This document shows, piece after piece, positions 20,739 through 32,064 of a stretch of DNA of 64,000 bases. A program made the position numbers and the translations under genes. The DNA lies in assembly GCF_902686445.1 (NCBI RefSeq), contig NC_062217.1, forward strand, positions 169,351,098 to 169,415,097, written 5' to 3'. Under the pieces are notes generated by a model, which saw only the letters and a list, made by a program, of their open reading frames with translations, was not told where the DNA came from and made no database searches. Source of the DNA: Sciurus carolinensis (Eukaryota > Chordata > Mammalia > Rodentia > Sciuridae). The stretch's first letter is position 1. The number at the start of each line of letters is the position of its first letter.

Positions 20739-21744
20739 GCCCAGAGTTGCAGTCCTGGGGCCCAGGCCTGCCTTTTGGTAATCCTGCCACTTGGAACAAG
20801 ACACCTATCTTGGTGGGCCTGGGTACCAGGACCAGTAAGAGGACCTATCATGTGCCATTGCCAGGAAGACCCACAATGACAGGCTTGGGTCAAGCAGCAC
20901 AGGCTCACAGCTCGTGATGACCACCACGAGTTCTAATAACCAGAGGCCAACCTCCTCCCAGCAGGGTGCAGCGGTGGCCGTGTGCTGACGAGACCCCAGA
21001 GACATGGAAGCACATCTCCTTCCCGCCCGGACTCTGTGTCGGTGAGAACACACACGGTTCAGAGGGGCTGGGGCAAGAGGAGCAGGGCCACCGCAGGCCA
21101 CACCCACCCCACAGGCCCGAGCAGTCAGGGTCCTCCCTCCTGTGGGCTCTGTCACCACCAAGGCTTCAAGGAAGAGCAGGCCCCCACGCAGGGTCTTTCC
21201 CCACTCACAACCTGAACCAACTCAGCAACCAGACCCTGCACTCCCCCACCCCAGAAGGAAGAGTGCACCTCTCCAACACAAATGTATTTCTAGAACCATC
21301 CCAGACACTGTTTCCCCTTTTTCCCCCAGGCCCCAAAGTTCCCCAGGTGAAACGGGCCAATGGACAAGGTGCTCTACTAGGGGGGTTCAAGCCTGCTTCC
21401 CAAATGTGCACACAGGTCCTGGTACAGGTAAGAAAAATGAAGACGGAACATTTCTTTGGCAAAGAGAACCACTGTGCACCACCAACAATCCAGGTGCACT
21501 TGGGTGGCCATCTTCTAACAAAGGTCAGTCTGCCTCTGTGGACAAGATTAGCCTTCATCTAAGTCAGGACCCTGGGGCAGTGCAGCTGAGCTGGGAATTT
21601 TCTAAAGCAGCTAAATTGTGAGTCCTGGTCAAGCCCAAGGCCCTCCTGCCCCAGGCAGCCCTGTGCATCCAGGAGCACACAACCCAGAACAGAGCAACAT
21701 GGAGAAAGGCTGGTAGCTCCTGTCTGAAGGCACAGGCCCCATAT
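20739..21744. other. No gene seen
   Basis: GC-rich unique DNA. A 198-codon frame at 20966-21562 overlaps two others and lacks motifs. Confidence 0.45.
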
Positions 21745-21835
21745 GGGTGAGCCACAGCTGGCTGTTGCTTTGGGCAATCGATTAACCTCTCTGTGCCTAA
21801 AATGCGAATAAAAGCAATGAGTGCTGCTTCCCGGC
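21745..21835 (+). mobile_element. MIR SINE fragment, sense
   Basis: TTTGGGCAATCGATTAACCT followed by CTCTGTGCCTAAAATGCGAA is the sense MIR core. Confidence 0.7.
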
Positions 21836-21939
21836 CCACAAAGAACTACTAATTGCTAACAGCCCTCCCTCTGGTCCAAGGGGAACCCTGCAGAGGAAGG
21901 TAAACTTGAACCTTCTGGACTCTCAGAAAGAGTAACTCA

Positions 21940-22130
21940 GAACAACTCTGAAAATGTCAAATTTCTGTGGGATCTCTTATCTTCAAAGTTCATTCAGTCT
22001 TTATGTTTAATTCATAACATATTAGTTTGTTTTAGTAAAATGATGTTTCAAATTAGCTAGTATCGTGGGAGTATCTGGATGACGCAGAAAGCGGTGATGC
22101 GACACTAGCTTCGCGCTCACCCAGCCTCCC
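21940..22130. promoter_or_regulatory. Candidate conserved noncoding element
   Basis: AT-rich unique stretch (TTTATGTTTAATTCATAACA, AAATTAGCTAGTATCGTGGG) passing into a CpG-containing part (GACGCAGAAAGCGGTGATGC). A mixed AT and retained CpG composition is common in constrained elements but proves nothing alone. Confidence 0.22.
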
Positions 22131-23059
22131 ACACCCCGGACACCAGCCCTCGCTGCACTCGGGGTGGGGGTCAGCTTGGAGTTTCTGCCAGCACCTCTGC
22201 TAAGGTTCTCCTGGACCGTGTGCATCGACATCAGAGGGGTCTGCTCGTCTCTGTGGAGCAGGGACGGCGTCGTGCAGGAAGCCTGGTCTAAATGGAGTTC
22301 CTTCGAAGCAAAGCCTGAGCCGGAGTCTTGGTGCAGGTGACCTACTGGTGGGGGCCGGGTGAGCCCAGGAGGCAGGCGGGAGAGGAAGGGCAAGGTAGAC
22401 CGGAGCCGAGGTTGAAAGGCCTTGCCGAAGCTGCCCTGGCAGGAGCAGAGGCCTCCCAAGGTTGCTCGCTCCAACCCAAGTCACCACCCCTGTCGTCTGT
22501 GACTGAAACTGCCCCAGGGCATGAGCCGCTCCACCCATCCAGGCTGCACCAGCACTGGGGGAAGCAGGGCCCCTGTGGCACACAAAAGTCCCCTGTGTCT
22601 GTGAGGTGGGGTGCCCCGGCCTGCCGAGGGCTGAGCACACCTGGAAGCTTCCGTGGCAGTTCCATCTGCAGGAAGGCTGGGCCTGGGTCCCCACCGCCTG
22701 CTCCACCCTCAACCCTCGAGAGGCAGGAGCATGAGCTTCCAGGGGAACAGGGGCCCTGCAGCTGCCCCTCAACTTCAGGCTCACACGAGCGCGCATCAGC
22801 TGCGCGGGAGGGAGGCTCTCTTATCACACCCCCATCAGCCTCATGCTCCACCCCAAGGAGCACAGCTTTCCTGCATGTCTCAGGTCATCAGGATAGCGGC
22901 CATTGCCCTGGTGAGAGATGCACCCCCATGAGCCATGAGCCCCTATTGACACTAGGGAGCCCCCAAATGCCCTGTATCCAACGTTCTCTCACGTTGCTAG
23001 GGTCCTGCTGGTGGACAGACGATCTTTCGGGGAAACAACCTGGCCCACATCTCTAGAAC
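22131..23059. other. GC-rich region, no gene seen
   Basis: Frames of 150-242 codons overlap on both strands between 22022 and 23056. None has recognisable domains. Confidence 0.45.
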
Positions 23060-23425
23060 TTTAAGAATGGCCAGAACACTTTCCGAGAGAAGATACAAAA
23101 AAACTGTGATCTGAAGGAGACACGAGAGCACAGGTGTCACCTCAGTGGTTACAACAGCAAAGAACTGCCATTTCCATGTGGCGCAGCAGGGTGCTGAGGA
23201 AACACCCCACAGGCAAGTCTGACAGAGGGCTTTTCCAGGCAGGGCACAGCCCTGAGGCATGCTCTGACTTTATAAATATTTCTAATATGTGCTTTGAAAG
23301 TGCTAAAATAAAACACACTAAAACCCTAACTGCAGGGATCTCTGAGTGGTGGAACCATGGTCGTTCAGGTTTTCTTCTTTATACTTGTCTGTAATTGCAA
23401 TTTTTCTATGAGTATCTGAGTCTTT
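23060..23425 (+). mobile_element. Old LINE-like 3' end, tentative
   Basis: GGGATCTCTGAGTGGTGGAA, TTTTCTTCTTTATACTTGTC and GCAATTTTTCTATGAGTATC resemble the 'ggtgggattatgggtg ... ttctacaatgagc' 3' segment of old LINEs. Confidence 0.5.
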
Positions 23426-24479
23426 CAGAGCCAGGGGAGAGGCCTGGCCTACTGCCATGAAGGCCAGCCTCCCCTGACACTAAGGCCCCTGGGATGTGGA
23501 CACCCTGTCTCCCAGCCATGAGAGGTTACAGCCTGGGTGCCCTCCTCCCACCAGGGCTCATTCAATGTGTTCCCACTCCATACACTCCCCTGGGGATAGG
23601 GGGAGCTACTGGCAGGATCCCCCTGCCTGGTCCCAAACCCAGTTGGCTAGCATGATAGTGAATCTTTCATAATTTCCAACCCAGATTCTCCTGCACACAG
23701 GCCTTTCTGCATGGCCTGGAGGAAACAGGTATTTGAGAGTCACCCAGGCACAGGGTCTGGGAGAGAATCAAGCCCAGCTCCCATTGCTCAGTAGAATGAG
23801 GCCACCAAGGACTGTGCCATTTCTGGGCACAGCCTGGTGACCTCAGTAGGCCTGGCCACAGCCTGGCTTAGCAGCCCAGCAAGGCCAGTCCTGGAGGGTA
23901 CTGGAAAGAAGGGGTTGGCCTCACGTTCTAAGAGGGATCCTAGTCCTTTAGTCTCAGCCACCATGCCCAAGGCCAGACCTGCTGGAAGGACAGAGCTGGT
24001 CCTCCAAGGTGGGCCATGTTGGCCCATGTCTACCCTTAGGAACCTGCCAGCCTGCGACAGCCAAATCCCACATCTCCTGGCTGTCTGGCCTTGGGCACAA
24101 ATCATGGGTGGGGGCTGTGGTCTCCTTGCCAGACATCTTCCTCTCCGGTCCCTGAACCCCAAGGTTGTTAGCAAACCTCCTACTGGAAATACAAGGCTTG
24201 GCTACCTGGTGAGTCTGAGCATGGATAACATGGGAATGAGAAGAAAGTGCCATCTTGATCATTCTCCTGGTACCTAAGTGCATGGAGAATGATCTGGAAG
24301 GGTAAATACTAAAGAAGGAAGGGCCAAAAGGCTGCTGGGGAACAAAGACTGTCTATATCACAAGTCAAAAAGTATCTCTGCATTGTTCAAACATTTTATT
24401 ACTCATGAAGTACTAGACTCAATTTTTTTTTTTTTTTTTGCTAGTACCGACTGACTAACAGAAGAAGAAATTATTGGCC
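23426..24479. other. No gene seen; T20 run at about 24422-24441
   Basis: Unique DNA. The T-run may mark an antisense retroposon tail (TTGCTAGTACCGACTGAC after it), but only a few ID-like bases follow. Confidence 0.4.
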
Positions 24480-24935
24480 ATCTCCTGGGCATCGCTTATG
24501 TACCAGGTTGAACAGAGCAAACGTAGAGACTCATCTTCATGTTGAGGCTATAAATTGACAGACAAATAGGAGGCAAAAGGTGAGTGGGAGGAAACAGACA
24601 TGCCAGGCAGTCAGAAGAATGTCTGCTGTCCTGAGATGGCAAGAGCCTAGCAGGCTGGAGGTCAATGCCACAGGTACATGGAGGCTCAAGGAGCAGTCCC
24701 AGAGGACGGAGGGAAGCCTGGGGTGGGCAGCAGGGAGCTAGGGGAGGCTGTGTCCAAGGAGTTGGAGTTTCATTGTCAGTGTGTCAGGAGCCGTCAAAGG
24801 CTTTTAATCAGGGAATACTACATGAACCATTTCAGCAGATCCTTCTGGCCTCTTGTGGCATGGAGAACGTGGAAAGGCAAGAGAGGACATGTGACCAGTT
24901 AAAGCACGCCATCGCATTCATCCAGGAGCAGTAGC
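24480..24935 (+). mobile_element. Old interspersed repeat, family not named
   Basis: GAACAGAGCAAACGTAGAGA, AAAGGCTTTTAATCAGGGAA and CAGATCCTTCTGGCCTC recall a common mammalian repeat that carries 'ggttttgagcagaggagtgacatgatc ... gatcactctggc'. I do not know its name. Confidence 0.5.
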
Positions 24936-25074
24936 TCATGGTTCATTTTTAAAAGAAAAAATTAATAAGCAAAATGAATGACCCTACTTCTTACCAGGTG
25001 GAGCCTGAGATCCGAGGAGACAAAGATAGGAGAATCAGGTGTGTTACCCCCAGTGAGCAGGAGAGCAGAGAAGT

Positions 25075-25245
25075 TGGCAACTGGGGTCTGAAGGTCCAAG
25101 GTGTCTGGCTTCATTGCTTGCCTGTCCAGTGATTCAGAAGGATTGCTCAATCTTTCAAAGTCATGCTTTCTATCTCTAAAAAGTGGAAGGTAATTATTCC
25201 TGCCTCCCCAGATTGTCATGAAGATGAATGAGCTACTGCTCAATA
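25075..25245 (+). mobile_element. MIR SINE, sense
   Basis: AATCTTTCAAAGTCATGCTT, ATCTCTAAAAAGTGGAAGGT and GATTGTCATGAAGATGAATG correspond to the MIR core and 3' part. Confidence 0.65.
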
Positions 25246-25251
25246 ATTTTA

Positions 25252-25556
25252 GTTTATCACCATCACCATCATCACCACCACCACCATCATTGTACTATCA
25301 CCACCATCACCACCACTATATCATCATTACCATCATCACCATCACCACCACCATCACCAACATCACCATAACCACCATCACCACCATTATCACCGTCACC
25401 ATTACCTCCATCACCACCACTATTATCATTGTCCTCACCACCACCATCATCATCACCACCACCACCGCCATCATCACCACCATCACCATCATCACTACCA
25501 TCACCGCCACTACCACTATCATCATCATCATCATCGCCACCATCATTACCATCCAT
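25252..25556. repeat. (CAC/ATC)n trinucleotide tract, ~300 bp
   Basis: A long mixture of CAC, CAT, ATC and ACC triplets. It yields poly-Ser/Pro, His/Ile/Thr frames on plus and Asp/Gly or Val/Met frames on minus, all artefacts of the repeat. Confidence 0.97.
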
Positions 25557-25840
25557 CCTGCTCCCAGACTCCTTCAGAGTCAACACCCCACCCTGGCTCA
25601 GCAGAAGAGCTCTGGGGTTGGGTGGGCTGCCTATCCTCTTGGTCTCTGGTAGCTTTGCCAAGCAATCATCACAATTGTGGTGTCCCTTATCTAAAATGAA
25701 ATTGTGGGACTCGTGTTCAAAAGAGCAGGTGGAAATTATCATCGAAGTTACTCCTTGCTTTCACAGCCTATCTTTCTCATCTTGTTGTGGTGTTTTTTAT
25801 TTGCTATTTGATGCCATTTTAAGTAAAGAAAATTAAAATT
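25557..25840. other. No gene seen
   Basis: Unique DNA next to the triplet tract. Confidence 0.4.
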
Positions 25841-26540
25841 TTTAATTACTTGTATGAATTTTACCATTCATCATTATATTGTACCATGCAGTTTTAAATG
25901 CAAATATAGGAACATTTAACTCATAATTGGAATCATCAAAATTACACGGTTCACATTTTATAGTTTACATATGCAAATGTATTTTTGTCCTAACCGCTAC
26001 AGTGAAAACGCTGCGCAAAAGCAACTCGACTCTCTTCCGTTTTTCTCACTCCTTGTTAGAATCGTCCTACCAACACTCGGCCTTCGTTTACTCATGAGTA
26101 AGGGAGCATTAAGAAGAAAAAAAGTACAGTGGACCTCTCTTTTCTTCTCTCTGGGTCATCGTTTTCAGTGTAAGCGATTGGCCAACCCAGTGAAGCAGAG
26201 GTAGAGCGCCTTGTGTTTCTTCAAAGGTTTCTTCCTGCATACAAAGCTGGTTCTGAGCACCCACTCACTCAGATGTGACTGTGACACACGCCCTTGAATT
26301 CTGCTTGAGTGTCATTGAGCTCCCACACATCAAGTCCTCCAGAATTCTGTGCTCATGGGGTAATGAGAAGATGATATGCAAATAAATTTACAAGATACAA
26401 CCTTCATGTGTATTGTACAAATCTCCCGTGCTAATGCGCCTGCTCTGTGGTTCCATCAGACTTCACTGGTTTGAACATTAAATTATTAAAATTTCAAACT
26501 GGTGGCCAAAGAGCGTTAAACCAAGAAGAGACTTTGATTA
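25841..26540. promoter_or_regulatory. AT-rich island with three octamer sites, candidate enhancer
   Basis: Unique, AT-rich DNA bounded by GC-rich DNA. ATGCAAAT, the POU/octamer motif, occurs exactly at 25898-25905, 25971-25978 and 26376-26383. TAATTG and ATTAAATTATTAAAA runs add homeodomain-type cores. A CpG-containing patch (GAAAACGCTGCGCAAAAGCA) lies between. Octamer clusters are known enhancer components. Activity here is inference. Confidence 0.33.
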
Positions 26541-27570
26541 TGCAGGTGGCAGGCACATGAAGCCGTCCCTGCCTGCCTTTTCTGGCATGATGTGCTTCCA
26601 GCGTGCCCACCTCCCTGGGACGGGAGGACCCAATGCAAACCAGGTGGTGGGAACGCTTTGCAAACCGCTTCTCCTGCACAGTGTGAGGCTGTCATGGTCC
26701 CCGAGCCTGAGGGTAGCGAGCAGGCCGCCCCAGAGCCAAGCAAGCTCGGGGTGGAGGCTTCCCCTGCACGAGCTGATTGTGATTCCAGACAAGCTTGAAT
26801 GACACAAGTCCATTTTACTTGCAAAGTCTGAACTGTGCTCGGTAACCCAGCAAACTCAGCACCAGCGCATGTTTCTCTGAGCAGCATCCGGGACGATTGC
26901 AGTTTGCAGTCAAAGACTGGCTGTGCTCAGCAAGTCAAAGTCCCCCTCCACACACATAATCAGAACTTTTGCTAACAGGAGGTGGGTGTCACTGCGGGTG
27001 CTGGGACAACCAGCCGTCCCTTTCTGCAGTTCTTAGAACTGGCAGTCGACAATGGGTGTCTTTGGCAATGGCTTTTCTGTCTAGCTGTTCTTTGCCTGTC
27101 CTCATTTTCTCTGAAGCAGGCTGTGTCCTCAGGCCAGCGCTCAGCAGAGGTGTGACTTTGCCTCATAAAGCCTTTCTGGTCTGGAGAAGGTGTTGGGAAT
27201 TGTCACACATTCTTGTTTGGGAAAGCAATTTCCTGCTCTCTTCTGGGCCAGGAAGCAGACAACCCCACTGGCCTGGACAGTGGGCTCAGGCTGCACAACA
27301 GGGCGTCCAGAGAAAGCAGAATGGAAAAGTCACGCACTGAGACCCAGGAGGGCCCAGCTTGCCACCATGGCCAGGAAACCAGCTCCACCCCTGATGCCGA
27401 GGAAGCAGCCACAGCCTGGGAGCTCCACCAGCTGGGAAGCCGAGACGCCAGCAGAGCCGTGCACGAACCCTTCCCTTCAGTCTGTCTGACCCTCACGGGC
27501 ACTCAGACACACGGGGGTCATGACCCTGCTGAACGGTGCTGTACCTGAGGTTTAGAAAGCTGAGTAACCA
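26541..27570. other. No gene seen
   Basis: GC-balanced unique DNA. Overlapping frames at 26516-27548 on both strands show no domain. Confidence 0.45.
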
Positions 27571-27574
27571 AAAC

Positions 27575-27680
27575 GGTTATTGTCCAGCTGCACGGAGGAC
27601 AAAATTGAGGCTTGGAGAGGTAAGCAAGTTGCTCAAGGTCGCCTGGCAGAACTGAGGGTCACACCCACATTTGAGCAACA
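27575..27680 (-). mobile_element. MIR SINE fragment, antisense
   Basis: ATTGAGGCTTGGAGAGGTAA followed by GCAAGTTGCTCAAGGTCGCC is the antisense MIR core. Confidence 0.75.
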
Positions 27681-27930
27681 CCTAAATCCATGCTCAAATG
27701 CTGGATTACGACTATGGATAGACAAACTGGAGCCCAGACAGGGCAGTGAAATCTTGGGACAACAATGTGGACAACTGGCACTTACAGAGAGCATCTCATG
27801 GGCCACTTGGAGGAGTCAGAGAGGCAAGGGGCAATGTTGGTGAGGAGCTCCAGCCCATCCACTCCATCCAGGGCCCCTTGGTGCCTGGTCATTAGTTGAA
27901 CATCAGAGGAGTTCAGTCAGTGTGATGGCA

Positions 27931-27970
27931 GGTGGATGGATGGATGGATGGACGGATGGATGGATGGATA
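27931..27970. repeat. (GGAT)n microsatellite
   Basis: Nine GGAT units with a single GGAC interruption. Confidence 0.95.
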
Positions 27971-28289
27971 ATCCGCACCGCCGTGTCCAGGGGGAGCACA
28001 ACTTGAACTCTGCCCTCTCCTACCCTTTCCATGGAAGCTAGTTGTCCCTGCTGTGTCATCAGCATCTTGGGCTATGACACTGGTGCACAGGCTTGAACAT
28101 CTACTCTCTTGATATAAACACCTCTATCTCCAAGACTCTGAGGCGCCACACCTCCAGAAGGCATGTCCTCCCTGGCCCCGCCCAGCTGTCTCCCCTGCAC
28201 CCCCCACACACACACCTCCATTTCTAGGATGGCCCTTCTACCAGTATCACTCCTTTCTCTCCCTTCAGCCCACAAGTCTTGTCCAGTCC
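27971..28289. other. No gene seen
   Basis: Unique DNA with a short CACACACACA run near 28206. Confidence 0.4.
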
Positions 28290-28695
28290 CTCACCCCAGC
28301 CTGTATCAATCGGCCTTGAATGGCTGGAACAAAAATACAAGGCTGAACAACTTAGAGGAGGAGGAGTTCATCTGGCTCACAACTTCAGAGGTTCCGTCCA
28401 TGGTCAACCACCTCCATCGCTTTGAGCCCAAGAGGCGCTTCTCTGCTCATGGTTGCTAGGAAGCAGGGGGCAGGGAGCCTCAGGGCAAAGGAGCCCTTTC
28501 GAGACACACCCCAGGTGACCCACCACTTCCAACCACTCCCCACCTGCCTTCAGCCGCCACACAGTTAGTCCAGTCAAACTAAGATGGACTGATTAGGTAC
28601 AGCACTCACTATCCAATCACTTACCTCTGAATATTCCTGCATTCACACAGGAGTTTGGGGGGAACACCTTATGTCCAAACCATAACACAACCTCT
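28290..28695 (-). mobile_element. MaLR-type LTR, antisense
   Basis: Read on plus it follows an antisense MaLR LTR: TTCATCTGGCTCACAACTTC, CACTATCCAATCACTTACCT, and a final TATGTCCAAACCATAACACA, the complement of the LTR start. No internal region is attached. Confidence 0.75.
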
Positions 28696-28879
28696 CTAGA
28701 GACCCCAGACCCCTTTCCCTCACAGTGCTATTTCCGGACTTTAGAACCAGGAGGATCCAGCTCACCACGCCCCAGCTCTGAGCACAAGATCCCCATCTGA
28801 AGGTGATGTGCCCTCCCTACGCTGGAGGTGGTAAGCACCCCATGAAGCAGAACTGTACTTGGAATTAGTGATGGTGCTC

Positions 28880-29440
28880 TTACGGGAACCATACTGGTTA
28901 TGATATTTTACCAATTTAAGTGAAAGCTATAGCTGCCGGCACTTCCACATTTTATACAGGCGAGTTCCAAAAAGTCTGTGACAAAACTGATTAAGAACAA
29001 AAACAAAACACACACACAAAAAAAAAACAGCAACAAGAAACCAAAGGCCTTAATGACAAACTCCCAGCTTCTGAAGCTCTGAAAGAATTGCCTCATAGGA
29101 CAACGACGAAGTGTGCAGACAAGAGACCTTGGAAAAAATAAAAGAAAACCCCTAAAAACAACAGGAAAACTCAATTTCTCACAAAAATCAGACCTCAATA
29201 TGAAAACAACTTTATAGAAAGGTGTTTCAGAATATATTGACCTGAGATAAGACTCCTTTGATGGAGCTTCTATTTTTAAGCAGAAAAAACTATGTGCTGT
29301 CCCAGAAGAACAAAACACTAAGGAAGCCTGTCATTTTGTACCATCTTAATTTAATGCAGAATTCCAAAAAATCACAAATAAAGATGTTCTGCTGGATGAG
29401 TCTCTCTTGTAAAAATATTTACTGTAGAAAGTGCCCTGTC
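28880..29440. promoter_or_regulatory. Long AT-rich unique island, candidate conserved element
   Basis: About 560 bases with no repeat I can name: TTTACCAATTTAAGTGAAAG at the left, TATTGACCTGAGATAAGACT in the middle, GTAAAAATATTTACTGTAGA at the right. A minus-strand frame (28908-29318, 136 codons, Phe/Leu-rich) crosses it but reflects the A-rich plus strand. Could be a conserved noncoding element, an old LINE piece, or neither. Confidence 0.25.
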
Positions 29441-29469
29441 CCCGGGGGCTGTCCTAACAAATATCAGAG

Positions 29470-29735
29470 ACCAGCAGCCTCGACCAGCAGGCATTGGTGG
29501 GCTCACTTCTTAGGCTGGGGTCTGAGAGCAGGGCGCCTGAAGGGTGGCTCGTGGGTGGTTGGTTGGTTTGTGTCCACTCGTGGTTTTCCCTCTGTCCCTG
29601 CCTATGTGCTAATCCCTTCGTCTCATTTTGGATTAGGGCCACCTTAATGATCTCCTTTTATCTTCATCACCTCTATAAAAATCCTGTCCCCAACTCCAGC
29701 CACTTCTGAGGTACTGGGACGGAGCGGGGAGCGCC
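29470..29735 (-). mobile_element. MLT1-like LTR, antisense
   Basis: TTGGATTAGGGCCACCTTAA followed by ATGATCTCC and a terminal CTTCTGAGGTACTGGG match the antisense 5' portion of MLT1-type LTRs. The 3' portion toward 29470 is weak. Confidence 0.55.
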
Positions 29736-30190
29736 CGCGTGGATTAGCGGGAGCACAGTTCAGGGTCCAGCAAGGTCTCCCACTCAGTGTCCTCACAAGG
29801 TGGCAGCGTGCAACACGATCGAAGAAACGAAGGAACAGGATGGTATTGTGATGGAGCTTGGGGGCCGCAGCCCACTCCTTCTGCCACATCCCGTGACTGA
29901 AGAGGAGAGAACCTCAAGGGAGGGAGCATGAGCTTCCGTGCTGGCAGCTGCCGCCGGACCGAGAGCAGCGGCACTGGGTCTGCAAGACACTGACCCTCCC
30001 CTCAGCAGTGGGGTCGAGAGGCCTCCATGAGGAGCCCAGAGGCGCTCGGCCAGTCCTGAGGGCAGCTCAGGACAGTAGAGGAGGAAAGCGGTGGGGAAGA
30101 GGTCAAGATGGCCATGCAGGCCCTTGTCCCGGTGTCCTCTTCCTGGGGACAGGGCAGCAGCATTCACTCAGCCCTGCATCCTCTCAATCT
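29736..30190. other. No gene seen
   Basis: GC-rich. Some text at 29760-29890 might extend an LTR but I cannot place it. Confidence 0.4.
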
Positions 30191-30196
30191 CTCTGT

Positions 30197-30229
30197 CACA
30201 CACACACACACACACGCACGCACGCACGT
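30197..30229. repeat. (CA)n(CGCA)n microsatellite
   Basis: Ten CA units merge into CGCACGCACGCACG. Confidence 0.95.
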
Positions 30230-31789
30230 TGTTCCATCTGCCACCCAGTCATGCTAGGGCAGGAGGTGGGCTGCTGAGAGACCAAAGAGGACACCCAAGC
30301 TGGGTGGTGAGACCAGGGTTTATTGAGATTTGCTCTGGAGATGTGAGTGGCAAAGGGCTGGACAGGTGTACCTCTGGTGCACGCAGAGCCTCTGGTCCCT
30401 CACCACGCTTTGTTTGGGGTGGCCGCCGGAAAGAGCACCTCCCTCCCTATGGTGGTCTGTCTGCACCAGCTGCTGCAGGGAGGAGCTCACAGGTCAGGTT
30501 GCAGAGACAGCATTGGTCTAGCTTGCTCTGTCCCTCTACAACCAGCACTCCAAGGAACAGGTATCCCAGCGCACACGCAAGAAAGTAGCTTTCTCCAGGT
30601 GGCACTCACTGACTCGCCCTAACTCCCAGCAGGCATAAGGGAGGGTCCAGGTGCTCGTTGACCAGAGCACCCCTGGCGTGGGCCTGCTTGTTCCCTGAGT
30701 AGACCAGGTTCCTGGGAACTAAAGGAGCGTTCCAGGGACATGGTGTCTTTCTGCTCCCTTTTCTTTAAAGATGAGACCCGTGGACTCACATGGACACACC
30801 ACAAGCCCCCAGCATCCTCCCGAGCCTGGTGGGCAGCTGGGCCTCCATCAGGGTGACCTCAATGATGAAGCACGAAGTCGGGGGAAACTGGGCTTGGGGA
30901 TCCTTCCTCCTCGTTCATCTTTCCGGTTGTTCAACATCAGCTCCTGGACACTCACTGTGCATGAGCAAAGCCCACACTCATGCTCCTCAGACCAGGGAAA
31001 TGCCATTCCCCACCCCACAACTGCATCTGAGTGACAGCTTAAAGGGGTTTTAATGAAGTAGAATTTTTTAAGTCAGAGAGTGTCTGAGTCTTACAGTTTC
31101 TTTCCAGCACCGAGAGAGGAAAGCAGAAAAGCTTCTCTCCATGCAATGCACCGCTCCATGTTTTGGGGTCCTTTAGAGAAAACGGTACTTTTGAAAAAGT
31201 GGCCCGTGGCCCACTGTCCACCTGGGCTATGGAGGTGCAGTCCACACTGCCCTGCACTAGATTTCTAAAGAATGTCCAACAACCTGCGTTCTCCCCTGTA
31301 AGCTATGCAGTGGATGCAGAGAGCAGCACAGAGTCCGAGGGAAGGAAGGGTCAGTGGGTGTCCTGACTGGCTTTGGTGTGGGGCTCACGCAGGAGGGGCC
31401 ACACTGCTTTCCAGGAAGCTGGGGTCCTGATCATTCGATGCCCCTGCCAGCGTCCCTCAGCAGCACACTACGAAGGCCAGCGTGAGGTGGAAGGCTGGCA
31501 TTCCGTATAGCTCCATGAGCCCTTTGACCAGGGAGGATTTCCACCATGCTGCAGGCTGGGACAGGAGGAATCCCAGTGCAAACACGGCAACATTGGAAAC
31601 ACGAGTCCTGCCCTCCACACCACCTGGCAGAGCACGTCCTCGGTGTACTTTCTTTTACAACAGGATCACCCAAGCCTGCCATTTCCCATTAGAGTTCTAT
31701 TCTTTATTTCAATTCCAAATTATTCTTCATGTATCACCTTTTCCTTGAGCCATTTCCTCCCTCCAGTGAAATCCTGACACCCCAAGCAG
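30230..31789. other. No gene seen; antisense AATAAA near 30317
   Basis: Mostly unique. GGTTTATTGAGATTTGC near 30316 reads as AATAAA on the minus strand and might end a minus-strand transcript or an unrecognised LTR. No supporting upstream exon was found. Confidence 0.4.
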
Positions 31790-31794
31790 CTCTC

Positions 31795-32060
31795 AGAACT
31801 AAATTAATTATAAAAGCATATTAATGTCATCCCTATAGCCATGAAATTAATTTATTCAATATATCCAAAAGGAAGTCATCAATTATGGCCAGAGACTGTA
31901 GCATTTTGTGTTACAGCATTTACACGTCTTACGAATTTTAATATTTCCCCAGTAAGAGTCACCATAAATATCCCTTGCCACGGAGACTTGATTTATGAAT
32001 TAAGTGTAGCTTTTGGATGTCGGTAGCTTCAAATTCTGAACATTTTATTCTTATCAAGTG
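31795..32060. promoter_or_regulatory. AT-rich island with homeodomain-type cores, candidate enhancer
   Basis: Unique stretch with AACTAAATTAATTATAAAAG, ATGAAATTAATTTATTCAAT and ATTTATGAATTAAGTGTAGC. TTAATTA/TAATTA-type sites recur in 260 bases. No transposon signature is visible before the MaLR LTR starts. Constraint is untested. Confidence 0.32.
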
Positions 32061-32064
32061 TGTG

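Noticed and set aside
25218..25742. Asp/Gly-rich minus frame and Ser/Pro or Ile/Thr plus frames
   Set aside because: Translations of the (CAC/ATC)n tract, not acidic or proline-rich proteins.
28908..29318. Phe/Leu-rich 136-codon minus frame resembling membrane segments
   Set aside because: The complement of an A-rich strand gives TTT/CTT codons by composition. There is no start context, splice signal or known family.
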